From: Ramlibacter sp.
GTDB taxonomy: Bacteria; Pseudomonadota; Gammaproteobacteria; Burkholderiales; Burkholderiaceae_C
Reading direction: 5' to 3'
DNA: 40,409 bases
Assembly (NCBI GenBank): GCA_028291885.1
Contig: JAQGNJ010000328.1
Location: 1 to 40,409, forward strand
This document shows positions 31,457-38,746 of the stretch, piece by piece. Below the pieces are notes generated by a model. It saw only the letters and a list, made by a program, of their open reading frames with translations. It did not search any database and was not told where the DNA came from. The position numbers were made by a program, and so were the translations under genes. Each line of letters opens with the position of its first letter. Within the stretch, counting starts at the first letter, position 1.

Positions 31457-32683
31457 TTATTTGGCGGGCTTGGGCAGGCCCAGGCCCTTGCGTGCGATCT
31501 GGTCCCGCATCACCTGCACGCTGCCGTGGTTGACGGTGGACTGGAAGGCGGACAGCAGGTTGTGCGCATAGAGGCCGTCCTGCACGTTCTCGGGCGATCC
31601 ATTCAGCAGCTGCGCGTGCGGCCCGAGCATCTGCGCGATTGCCTCGGTGGCGCGCACACCGTGCTCGGGCGCCCAGACCTTTTCGGCGGCGCCCTCGTAG
31701 CTGAAGGTCGCGTGGCGCTGCTCGATCGTCATGCTGCGCATGGTCATCAGCCGGCACAGCTGGCCTTCGATCCAGAGTTCGGCGACCTTGTCGCGCACAG
31801 CGGCATCGTCGCGCAGCGGCTGGGCCCGCTCGTCGCCGGACTTCAGCCAGTTGACGATGTCCTCGTCGCGCTTGACGGAGATCAGGTAGCGCCACGCGCC
31901 CACCCGGTCCAGGTTCAGGCCGCGCTGCGAGACCGCCCAGCCGTCGCCTTCCTGCCCGAGCAGGCAGGACGCGGGCACCTCGACGTTGTCGAAGAACACC
32001 TCGTTGGTTCGCTCTTCGCCGTAGGTCGTGCCGGGCGGGCCACCTGGGTCATTCTGGATCGTGTACAGAGGGCGTACCGTGATGCCGGGCGTGTCCAGGG
32101 GAACCAGCAGGATCGACAGGCCGGCATGCCGCCGCGACTGCGGATCGGTGCGCACCAGCAGGAAGATGTGGGTGGAGACCTGCGCGTTGGTGGTGAAAAT
32201 CTTCTGTCCATTGACCACGTAGTGGGCGTCCGGCGCCTCGCCCGTGCGGGTGGCGCGGCAGCGAACGCCGGCCAGGTCGGTGCCGCACTGCGGCTCGCTG
32301 TAGCCCTGGCAGAAGATGATCTCGCGGCTGATTGCCTTCGGCACGTAATGCCGCTTCTGCTCCTCGGTGCCCGAGGCGAGCACCGCCGGCGTCCCGGTGC
32401 CGCCGCCGCCGATCACGACCTGCGCGGCGCGGTAGAACTCCTCTTCCACCAGGAACTGTGTGATGCGGCTGCCGCCCTGGCCGCCGTAGGCCTCGGGCCA
32501 GGCGATGGCGTTCCAGCCGCGCTCGGCGATCTTCCTGAAGATGGCGGGGCCGCGCGGGCCGAAGCCGCGCCCGCGCTTGCCGCCGGCGAGGTCGGCCAGC
32601 ACTTCCTCGGTGAACTCTTGTGCGATGAAGGCCTGCACTTCGGTGCGCAGGGCTTCTTCTTCGGGGCTGAAGTGGAAATCCAT
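31457..32683 (-). CDS. Acyl-CoA dehydrogenase family protein (second of a pair)
   Basis: 408 residues. Seen: MDFHFSPEEEALRTEVQAFI at the start, AWPEAYGGQGGSRITQFLVEEEFYRA, the flavin-contact segment FCQGYSEPQCGTDLAGVRCRA, and VVNGQKIFTTNAQVSTHIFLL, a very typical acyl-CoA dehydrogenase middle domain. FAD enzyme oxidising the alpha-beta bond of an acyl-CoA and passing electrons to ETF. Lies between the ThDP enzyme and its dehydrogenase partner. The acyl group is unknown; the neighbouring CoA-transferase could supply it. Confidence 0.92.
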   Translation of the reverse strand: MDFHFSPEEEALRTEVQAFIAQEFTEEVLADLAGGKRGRGFGPRGPAIFRKIAERGWNAIAWPEAYGGQGGSRITQFLVEEEFYRAAQVVIGGGGTGTPAVLASGTEEQKRHYVPKAISREIIFCQGYSEPQCGTDLAGVRCRATRTGEAPDAHYVVNGQKIFTTNAQVSTHIFLLVRTDPQSRRHAGLSILLVPLDTPGITVRPLYTIQNDPGGPPGTTYGEERTNEVFFDNVEVPASCLLGQEGDGWAVSQRGLNLDRVGAWRYLISVKRDEDIVNWLKSGDERAQPLRDDAAVRDKVAELWIEGQLCRLMTMRSMTIEQRHATFSYEGAAEKVWAPEHGVRATEAIAQMLGPHAQLLNGSPENVQDGLYAHNLLSAFQSTVNHGSVQVMRDQIARKGLGLPKPAK

Positions 32684-32710
32684 GGTCTGCAGCTGTGGGG
32701 GTAATGCGGC

Positions 32711-34273
32711 TCAGCGGCCGATCTGCGCCTCGATGAGGAACGGGCCGCGCCGGCTGGCGGCGTGCCGGATCAGTTTCACCAGTTCCTCGGAAGTGGTGGC
32801 TGCGGCAGCCTCGACGCCAAAGCCTTCGGCCAGCTTGACCCAGCTGATATCCGGTTCGACGATGGACAGCATGCGTTCGGCGCGCTCGCCGTACTCTTTC
32901 GCGCCGACGAACTCGAGCTCGGCGCGCAGGATCTGGTAGCCGCGGTTGGCGAACACGATGGTCAGCACGTCCAGCTTCTCGCGGGCCTGGGTCCACAGGC
33001 CCTGGATCGTGTAGAGCGAGCTACCGTCGCCTTCCAGGTTGACCACCTTGCGTTCGGGGCAGGCGATCGCCGCGCCGATCGACATCGGGATGCCGGCGCC
33101 AAGGGCGCCGCCGGTCAGCTGCAGGTAGTCGTGCTGCTTGGCGCCGCGCGAATACGGGAAGAACATGCGGCCGGCGGTGATCGATTCGTCGGTGACGATC
33201 GCGTTCTCCGGCATCAGGGCCGACACCGCGCGCAGCACCGCCTCGGCCGTGAGCGGCCCCTGCGGCAGCGCCAGCTCGCCGGCCGGCTCCACGCGTGCTT
33301 GCGCCCGCGTGGCACCGAGCCGCTCCGCCAGTTCGCGCAGGGTGGCGAGCAGGTCGTCGCCGGGCCGGGTCAGCGTGATCAGGTTCGAGCCCGGCTGCAT
33401 CAGGTAGTCCGGCTTGTTCGGGTAGCCGAACATCGGAGCCGGCACCTTGGCGCCCACCAGGATCACGTGCTTGGCGTCCCTGAAAGCGGCGACCCCGGCG
33501 TCCACCGGCGCCGGGGTGCGGTCGATGGCGACACGGCCGGCGCCGCGTTCCATGCGGGCGTTGCTGTATGGAGCGATCAGAGCCGCTCCGGTGTGGCTGG
33601 CGATGCTTCCGGCGATGGCCAGGGCCTCTTCGCGCAAAGCCCGACCGGAGAGCACCAGCATCACCTTCTCGCCGGAGCGCAGTGCCTTGACGGCCGCCTC
33701 GAAGCGCTCGGCGCCCGGGAGGGTCCGCGCCGGCGGCCGGAAGTCCAGCGGCGCATGCGGCGCGGCCGGGGTCCAGGCGGTGTCGGCCGGCAGGATCAGC
33801 GTGGCGATCTTGCCGGGCGCGGTGTTCGCGGTGCGGATCGCCTCGGCCGCGTCCGTGGCGATGTTGTCGGCGGAAGTGCAGGTTTTGACCCAGTCGGACA
33901 TGGTGCGGGCCACGCCCTCGATATCGCCGGTCAGCGGCGAGTCGGTTTCCTTGTGGCCCTGGCGGTGCTCGCCGACGATGTTGACAAGCGGCACTTGCGC
34001 GCGCTTGGCGTTGTGCAGGTTGGCCAGGCCGTTGCCAAGGCCGGGGGCCAGGTGCAGCAGGGTGGATGCCGGCTTGTCCGCCATGCGCGCGTAGCCATCG
34101 GCTGCGCCCGTCGCCACGCCTTCGAACAGGGCGAGGATGCACCGCATGCCGGGGATGCGGTCGAGGGCGGCGACGAACTGCATCTCCGACGTGCCGGGAT
34201 TGGCGAAGCAGACGTCCACCCCGCCCTCCAGCAGCGTGTGGACCAGCGCTTCCGCCCCGTTCGTTTGTTGCAT
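32711..34273 (-). CDS. Thiamine-diphosphate-dependent enzyme, acetolactate synthase / benzoylformate decarboxylase-like
   Basis: 520 residues from the ATG with a GGAGACAAAGCA site. Seen: N-terminal ThDP domain GGVDVCFANPGTSEMQFVAAL with the activating Glu51 in LFEGVATGAADGYARM; a middle domain; and the C-terminal GDG (415-417) to N443 Mg/ThDP motif (GDGSSLYTIQGLWTQ...FANRGY). The shortened size and missing FAD-type features fit 2-oxo-acid decarboxylases of the MdlC/IlvG-like group better than true acetolactate synthase. First gene of the minus unit; it starts opposite the MaoC genes across a divergent promoter. Substrate unknown. Confidence 0.9.
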   Translation of the reverse strand: MQQTNGAEALVHTLLEGGVDVCFANPGTSEMQFVAALDRIPGMRCILALFEGVATGAADGYARMADKPASTLLHLAPGLGNGLANLHNAKRAQVPLVNIVGEHRQGHKETDSPLTGDIEGVARTMSDWVKTCTSADNIATDAAEAIRTANTAPGKIATLILPADTAWTPAAPHAPLDFRPPARTLPGAERFEAAVKALRSGEKVMLVLSGRALREEALAIAGSIASHTGAALIAPYSNARMERGAGRVAIDRTPAPVDAGVAAFRDAKHVILVGAKVPAPMFGYPNKPDYLMQPGSNLITLTRPGDDLLATLRELAERLGATRAQARVEPAGELALPQGPLTAEAVLRAVSALMPENAIVTDESITAGRMFFPYSRGAKQHDYLQLTGGALGAGIPMSIGAAIACPERKVVNLEGDGSSLYTIQGLWTQAREKLDVLTIVFANRGYQILRAELEFVGAKEYGERAERMLSIVEPDISWVKLAEGFGVEAAAATTSEELVKLIRHAASRRGPFLIEAQIGR

Positions 34274-34324
34274 TGCTTTGTCTCCAGGAGCCGGCGACCG
34301 GCCGCCGACCCAGTGAATTGCTGT

Positions 34325-34341
34325 GCGAATTGACCATTCGC
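34325..34341. promoter_or_regulatory. Inverted repeat GCGAAT-N5-ATTCGC just downstream of the minus-strand start site
   Basis: Perfect 6+5+6 inverted repeat located 10-26 bases past the minus-strand -10, that is at or just after its transcription start. Its half-site resembles that of the repeat at 34438-34452 (ATTCGC against ATTTGC). Candidate operator for the IclR protein at 37800. Confidence 0.55.
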
Positions 34342-34350
34342 GCTGCGGGA

Positions 34351-34379
34351 ATCTTAGCTTCGGTCCACGCACGGGTCAA
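34351..34379 (-). promoter_or_regulatory. Sigma-70 promoter for the ThDP-enzyme unit
   Basis: Minus strand: TTGACC (34374-34379), a 17-base spacer, TAAGAT (34351-34356). Near-consensus for both boxes. Leads into the ThDP enzyme gene starting at 34273. Confidence 0.65.
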
Positions 34380-34394
34380 CGCGGGAGAACGCGA

Positions 34395-34424
34395 TTGACA
34401 CCCCCGGGGAGTGGCTCGTATCAT
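34395..34424 (+). promoter_or_regulatory. Sigma-70 promoter for the MaoC/HMG-CoA-lyase unit
   Basis: Consensus -35 TTGACA (34395-34400), 18-base spacer, -10 TATCAT (34419-34424). The start site would fall near 34431, followed at once by the palindrome at 34438. Confidence 0.7.
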
Positions 34425-34437
34425 GCACGAATTATCA

Positions 34438-34452
34438 ATTTGCACCGCAAAT
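34438..34452. promoter_or_regulatory. Palindrome ATTTGC-N3-GCAAAT just downstream of the plus-strand start site
   Basis: Perfect 6+3+6 inverted repeat in the short leader of the MaoC operon, between the promoter and the ribosome site GGAGA. Position and half-site match the repeat that follows the opposite promoter, suggesting one regulator acts on both. Confidence 0.55.
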
Positions 34453-34468
34453 AATGGAGACAAAGCCG

Positions 34469-34993
34469 ATGCTCGTGACTGACGAGGTGCGCGCCTACAT
34501 AGGTGTCGCGACAGAAGCGGAGTTCGCCTGCGATGCGGTCGAAGCAGGCGCGGTGCGCCGCTTCGCACAAGGCATCATGGATGAAGACCCTGCCTACCAG
34601 GCGCAGGAGAACGAGGCCAACCGCCGGTTCGGCGGTCCGGTAGCGCCGCCGCTGTTCGCCAACCACATGGTGCGGCGCCCGCTCGGCACGCCCGACCCGA
34701 TCCAGCAGAACGCCGGCAACCCTGACTTCGACGGCATCATGCCCGCCGCAAGCCTGCCGCCGATCAAGCCGCTGGCCCACCTGGCAACGCTCAACGGCGG
34801 CTCCGAGTTCGAGTTCTTCCGCTATGCCCGCCACGGCGAGCGTGTCAGCGTCCGCCTCAGCTACGCCGACATCACGGAGAAGCAGACCAGCAAGGGACCG
34901 ATGGTGCTGGTGGTGCGCCTGTACGAGTTCCGCACCGAAGCGGGTGACCTGCTGATGCGTTCGCGCATGACATCGATCCGGAGGCCGGCATGA
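34469..34993 (+). CDS. MaoC/FAS1-like dehydratase domain protein (hot-dog fold), first of a pair
   Basis: 174 residues. Seen: MLVTDEVRAYIGVATEAEF, VRRFAQGIMDEDPAY, GPVAPPLFANHM (the N-terminal MaoC-like dehydratase pattern) and RHGERVSVRLSYADITEKQTSKGPMVLVVRLYEFR. An earlier ATG at 34454 is in frame but overlaps the ribosome site GGAGACAAAGCCG, which is correctly spaced for the ATG at 34469. This half alone lacks an obvious D-x4-H hydratase dyad, so it may pair with the next protein (ATGA overlap) as a two-chain enoyl-CoA hydratase, as in mesaconyl-CoA-type hydratases. Confidence 0.85.
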   Translation: MLVTDEVRAYIGVATEAEFACDAVEAGAVRRFAQGIMDEDPAYQAQENEANRRFGGPVAPPLFANHMVRRPLGTPDPIQQNAGNPDFDGIMPAASLPPIKPLAHLATLNGGSEFEFFRYARHGERVSVRLSYADITEKQTSKGPMVLVVRLYEFRTEAGDLLMRSRMTSIRRPA

Positions 34994-35577
34994 GCGCGGC
35001 GCGCGTGGAAGGCGTTCAGACCCCACCGCCCGGCGAACGGGAGCCTCTGGTGGCGCAGCGGACAGGCATGGAGGATCGCCCGATGGCAGCACAGATCTAT
35101 TTCGAAGACGTGGCGCCGGGCCAGGAACTGCCCCGCCTGACCAAGGGGCCGCTCGGCCCCGTCCACCTGTTCCGTTGGTCCGCCGCCATGGAGAACTGGC
35201 ACCGGATTCACTACGACAGGCAGTTTGCGATCGAGCACGACAAGCTACCGGACATCCTGATCCAGGGCTCGCTCAAGCAGCAGTTCCTGGTGCAGCTGGT
35301 GAAGGATTGGGCCGGCCCGCAGGGCTGGGCTTGGAAGGTCGGCTTCCAGTTCCGGTCGATGAACAGGGTCGGCGAAACCCTGCACGTGTGGGGCAAGGTC
35401 AGGTCCACCCAGCGGCTCGAAACTTATGGCCTGGCGGTGCTTGACCTCGGAATCGTCAGCGGCGACGGCAAGGAAAGCACGCCCGGCGAGGCCACCATCG
35501 CCCTCCCGTACCGCGGCGGCAAGCCCGTGCCATATCCATTCGTCCCGCCCACCCTCCCGGCAACCCTGCCGGCCTGA
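34990..35577 (+). CDS. MaoC-like dehydratase domain protein (hot-dog fold), second of a pair
   Basis: 195 residues. Seen: a disordered first 30 residues, then IYFEDVAPGQELPRLTKGPLG, FRWSAAMENWHRIHYDRQFA (the region carrying the catalytic Asp/His in R-hydratases, here with H and D in IHYD), and FRSMNRVGETLHVWGKV. Overlaps the first MaoC gene by ATGA, so the products probably form a heterodimeric hydratase or dehydratase acting on an acyl-CoA. A second in-frame ATG is at 35083 (MAAQIYFEDVAPG), which could be the true start since the family usually begins there. Confidence 0.85.
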   Translation: MSAARVEGVQTPPPGEREPLVAQRTGMEDRPMAAQIYFEDVAPGQELPRLTKGPLGPVHLFRWSAAMENWHRIHYDRQFAIEHDKLPDILIQGSLKQQFLVQLVKDWAGPQGWAWKVGFQFRSMNRVGETLHVWGKVRSTQRLETYGLAVLDLGIVSGDGKESTPGEATIALPYRGGKPVPYPFVPPTLPATLPA

Positions 35578-35602
35578 CCAACATCGCATCCAGGAGACAA
35601 CC

Positions 35603-36574
35603 ATGGCCATGATTCCCACCAAAGTCCAGATCAACGAAGAAGGGCCGCGCGAGGGCTTCCAGTTCGAGAAGGGCGCGATCCCCACCGCGCGCAAGATCGA
35701 GCTGATCGACAGCCTGTCCGAGACCGGCCTGAACCGCATCCAGATCGTTTCCTTCGTCAACCCCAAGGCGGTGCCCGGTATGGCCGACGCCGAAGAAGTT
35801 GTTGCCGGCTTCAACAAGAAACCGGGCGTCAGCTACGTGGGCCTGTGGCTCAACGACAAGGGACTCAAGCGCGCGATCGACAGCAACCGGCTTGAAGTGC
35901 GCGGCTCGGTGTCACTGTGCGCCTCGGAACCCTTCCTGATGCGCAACCAGAACCGCACCATGGAAGAGAACATCCCGCTGCAGCACCAGACCATGCGCAT
36001 GTTCAAGGAATACAACGTGCCGGTCACGCGGGGCGCCGTGATGGCTGCCTTCGGCTGCAACTTTGCCGGCGAGATCCCGGTCGAGACCGTGCTGCAGGTG
36101 GTCAAGCAGTCCAAGGAGATCGCCCAGGAGCACGGCTTCAAGCTGGAGTCGATGATGCTGGCCGACACCATGGCGTGGGCCACTCCGGCCTCGATCAAGC
36201 GCGTGGTCGGCGCCGTGCGGGAAGCGAACCCGGAGCTGGACATCATCCTGCACCTGCACGACACGCGCGGCATGGGCGTCGCCAACGCCTACGCGGGCCT
36301 GGAAGTGGGCGTAAAGACCTTCGACGCGGCAGTGGCTGGCCTGGGCGGCTGCCCGTTCGCGGGCCACAAGGGCGCGGCCGGGAACGTCTGCACCGAAGAC
36401 CTGGTGTTCATGTGCGACGAAATGGGCATCGAGACGGGCATCAACCTGGAAGCCCTGCTGGAATCGGCGCGGCTCGCCGAGGACATCGTCGGCCACCCTC
36501 TGCCCGGCTCGGTGAAGACCGGCGGCAGCCTGCGCGCCATGCGCGACAAGATCAAGACGGCACAGGCGGCATGA
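35603..36574 (+). CDS. HMG-CoA-lyase-like (DRE-TIM) enzyme
   Basis: 323 residues with an AGGAGACAACC ribosome site. Seen: the TIM-barrel metallolyase pattern with LHLHDTRGMGVANAYAG (metal His pair) and AVAGLGGCPFAGHKGAAGNVCTEDLV, close to the HMG-CoA lyase signature with its reactive Cys. The N-terminal motif is EEGPREGFQFEK, with Arg-Glu where classical HMG-CoA lyases have Arg-Asp (VGPRDGLQNEK), placing it in a divergent subfamily. It should cleave a 3-hydroxyacyl-CoA retro-Claisen fashion. The CoA-transferase gene begins within its stop codon. Confidence 0.9.
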   Translation: MAMIPTKVQINEEGPREGFQFEKGAIPTARKIELIDSLSETGLNRIQIVSFVNPKAVPGMADAEEVVAGFNKKPGVSYVGLWLNDKGLKRAIDSNRLEVRGSVSLCASEPFLMRNQNRTMEENIPLQHQTMRMFKEYNVPVTRGAVMAAFGCNFAGEIPVETVLQVVKQSKEIAQEHGFKLESMMLADTMAWATPASIKRVVGAVREANPELDIILHLHDTRGMGVANAYAGLEVGVKTFDAAVAGLGGCPFAGHKGAAGNVCTEDLVFMCDEMGIETGINLEALLESARLAEDIVGHPLPGSVKTGGSLRAMRDKIKTAQAA

Positions 36575-37797
36575 ACTGCATGAGCAATCACAAGGATTTC
36601 CAGGGCAGCGGGCCTCTCAAGGGCCTGCGGGTGGTCGAACTCGGCATGCTGTTCGCGGGCCCCCTCGTCGCGACCAATCTTGCCGATCTTGGCGCCGAGA
36701 TCATCAAGATCGAGCACCCCAAGGGCGACGTGGTGCGCGGCCTCGGCCGCGGCGAAAACAGCCTGTGGTGGAGCGTGGTGGCGCGCAACAAGAAGCTGGT
36801 GGGCGTCGACGTCAAGAAGCCGGAAGGCGCGGACGTGATCCGCCGTCTGCTGGAGACGGCCGACGTCTTCATCGAGAACTTTCGTCCCGGCCGCGTGAAG
36901 GAGTGGGGCCTGGACTACGACACCCTGCGCAAGAGCAACCCCGGGCTGGTGATGCTGCACATCAGCGGCTACGGCCAGACCGGCCCGTACAGCGAGCGAC
37001 CGGGCGTCGGCACGCTGGCCGAAGCCTTCAGCGGCTACGCCCACGTGACCGGCACCCCCGAAGGGCCGCCGACGCTGCCCTCGTTTCCCCTGGCGGATGG
37101 CGTGGCGGCGCTGACCGGCACCTATGCGGTGCTGGCGGCGTTGTGGGCGCGCGAGCGCAATGGCGGCATCGGCGACGAGATCGACGTCAGCCTGTACGAG
37201 CCGCTCCTGAGCATGACCGGACCGATGCTGATCAACTACACCAAGGGTGGCGTGATCTCCAACCGCGAAGGCAACCGCGCCCGCTGGTCGACGCCGCGCA
37301 ACACCTACCGGACCGCCGACGGCCGCTGGATCGCCGTGTCGAGCGCCGCCGATTCGCCGGCGATGCGGCTGTTCAAGGCGATCGGCCGGCCCGAGCTGGC
37401 GGTGGATCCCGAGTGGGCGACCAACCGCGAACGCCTCAAGCGCGTGGACGAATGCGACGGCATGATCGCCAGCTGGATGCTCAAGCACACCCAGGCCGAG
37501 GCGATGGAGCAATTGAACAAGTTCGACGTGCTGGCGGCGCCCGTCAACGACATCGAAGGCATCGTGCAGGATCCGCACGTGCAGCAGCGCGGGACGCTGG
37601 CGACGGTGGCGGATCCGGTGCTCGGCGACACCCAGGTGCAGGCGGTCGTGCCGCGTTTCCGGAACGCGCCGGGCCACATCAACTGGCTCGGCAAGAGCAA
37701 GGTCGGCACCGAAACACGTGGCTTCCTCGAGGAGGTCGGCTATGGCGAAGAGGAGATCATGACGCTGCACGAACGAGGCATCGTCAAGGCGGTGTGA
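36571..37797 (+). CDS. Family III CoA-transferase (CaiB/BaiF type)
   Basis: 408 residues from the ATG overlapping the lyase stop; an alternative ATG lies nine bases on. Seen: PLKGLRVVELGMLFAGPLVATNLADLGAEIIKIEHPKGD, NKKLVGVDVKKPEG, the catalytic Asp in FPLADGVAALTG, and IDVSLYEPLLS. Moves CoA from a donor such as succinyl-CoA to a carboxylic acid, probably activating the acid the module degrades. Full length and no anomalies. Confidence 0.93.
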   Translation: MNCMSNHKDFQGSGPLKGLRVVELGMLFAGPLVATNLADLGAEIIKIEHPKGDVVRGLGRGENSLWWSVVARNKKLVGVDVKKPEGADVIRRLLETADVFIENFRPGRVKEWGLDYDTLRKSNPGLVMLHISGYGQTGPYSERPGVGTLAEAFSGYAHVTGTPEGPPTLPSFPLADGVAALTGTYAVLAALWARERNGGIGDEIDVSLYEPLLSMTGPMLINYTKGGVISNREGNRARWSTPRNTYRTADGRWIAVSSAADSPAMRLFKAIGRPELAVDPEWATNRERLKRVDECDGMIASWMLKHTQAEAMEQLNKFDVLAAPVNDIEGIVQDPHVQQRGTLATVADPVLGDTQVQAVVPRFRNAPGHINWLGKSKVGTETRGFLEEVGYGEEEIMTLHERGIVKAV

Positions 37798-37799
37798 CC

Positions 37800-38660
37800 A
37801 TGACTGCAGCAGTTCGCCCCTTGGGTACACTTCAGCGCATCGTGATCGTTGCAAAGAAGACATCGGCCAGCCACGGGGGGACGGGCCAGACGCCGTCGGA
37901 CCGCCAGTTCGTCACCGCGCTGGCCCGCGGATTGTCCGTGCTGCGCTGCTTCGACGCCCAGCACCCGCAGCTGGGCACCACCGAGATCGCCCAGATGACG
38001 AAGCTGCCGCAGCCGACCGTCTGGCGCCTGTGCCACACGCTGCAACAACTGGGTTACCTGCTGCAGTCGCCCGACAACAGCGACAAGCTGCGCATCGGCA
38101 TGGCGGTCCTCGGCCTCGGCCAGTCGGCGCTGAGCTCCACCGAGATCGCCGAGATGGCCTATCCGGAGATGACGCACATCGCCAAGGTCAGCCGCGTCGC
38201 CGTCTCGCTCGGCGTGAAAGACCAGAATGACGTCCTGATCATCAAGCGCGCGCAGGGGGAGGGGCCGCTGCTGGTGAACCTGACCGTCGGATCGCGGCTG
38301 CCGATCGCCACGTCCTCGGCCGGCTGGGCCTACCTCGCCGCCCTGCCGGAGGACGCCAGGGAAGAGGCGCTGCGAGGGGCCAAGCACCAGTACCAGGGCA
38401 AGTGGGCGACGCTACGCGGCGCGATCGAGACGGCGACGCAGAAGTACCATTCCACGGGCTTCGTGCTGAGCGAAGGCTTCTACCATCCGAACGTCACTTC
38501 GGTGGCGGCGGCCGCGCTCGACCGGGCCGGCCGGCCGCTGTACGTCGTCAACTGCGGCGGCCCGAACCTGAAGCCGAAGGTACTGCGCGAGGAGCTCGGG
38601 CCGATGATCGCCCAGCTCGCCAACAAGATCACGACCGCGCTGGCTGGCCGCTCGCTCTAG
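37800..38660 (+). CDS. IclR-family transcriptional regulator
   Basis: 286 residues. Seen: winged helix at about 60-85 (GTTEIAQMTKLPQPTVWRLCHTLQQLGYL) and an IclR effector domain (VNLTVGSRLPIATSSAGWAYLAALP, TGFVLSEGFYHPNVTSVAAAALD). It starts two bases after the CoA-transferase, so it is cotranscribed with the genes it probably controls. Its targets may be the palindromes at 34325 and 34438. Start may lie further in; the first 35 residues are outside the conserved domain. Confidence 0.93.
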   Translation: MTAAVRPLGTLQRIVIVAKKTSASHGGTGQTPSDRQFVTALARGLSVLRCFDAQHPQLGTTEIAQMTKLPQPTVWRLCHTLQQLGYLLQSPDNSDKLRIGMAVLGLGQSALSSTEIAEMAYPEMTHIAKVSRVAVSLGVKDQNDVLIIKRAQGEGPLLVNLTVGSRLPIATSSAGWAYLAALPEDAREEALRGAKHQYQGKWATLRGAIETATQKYHSTGFVLSEGFYHPNVTSVAAAALDRAGRPLYVVNCGGPNLKPKVLREELGPMIAQLANKITTALAGRSL

Positions 38661-38746
38661 GGCGACAGCGGGCCGCAAGGCCAGGCAGTGTGCGCGCCTC
38701 CTGGAGTCATCACTTGTCCGGACTGCGTGCCGGCTGAAGGTCCAAC

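Noticed and set aside
32711-34273. Housekeeping acetolactate synthase (ilvB/ilvI) of branched-chain amino-acid synthesis.
   Set aside because: Shorter than IlvB, no small regulatory subunit beside it, and its context is a catabolic unit; the MdlC/IlvG-like group fits better.
34454-34468. ATG at 34454 as start of the first MaoC gene.
   Set aside because: It overlaps the GGAGACA ribosome site that is properly spaced for the ATG at 34469.
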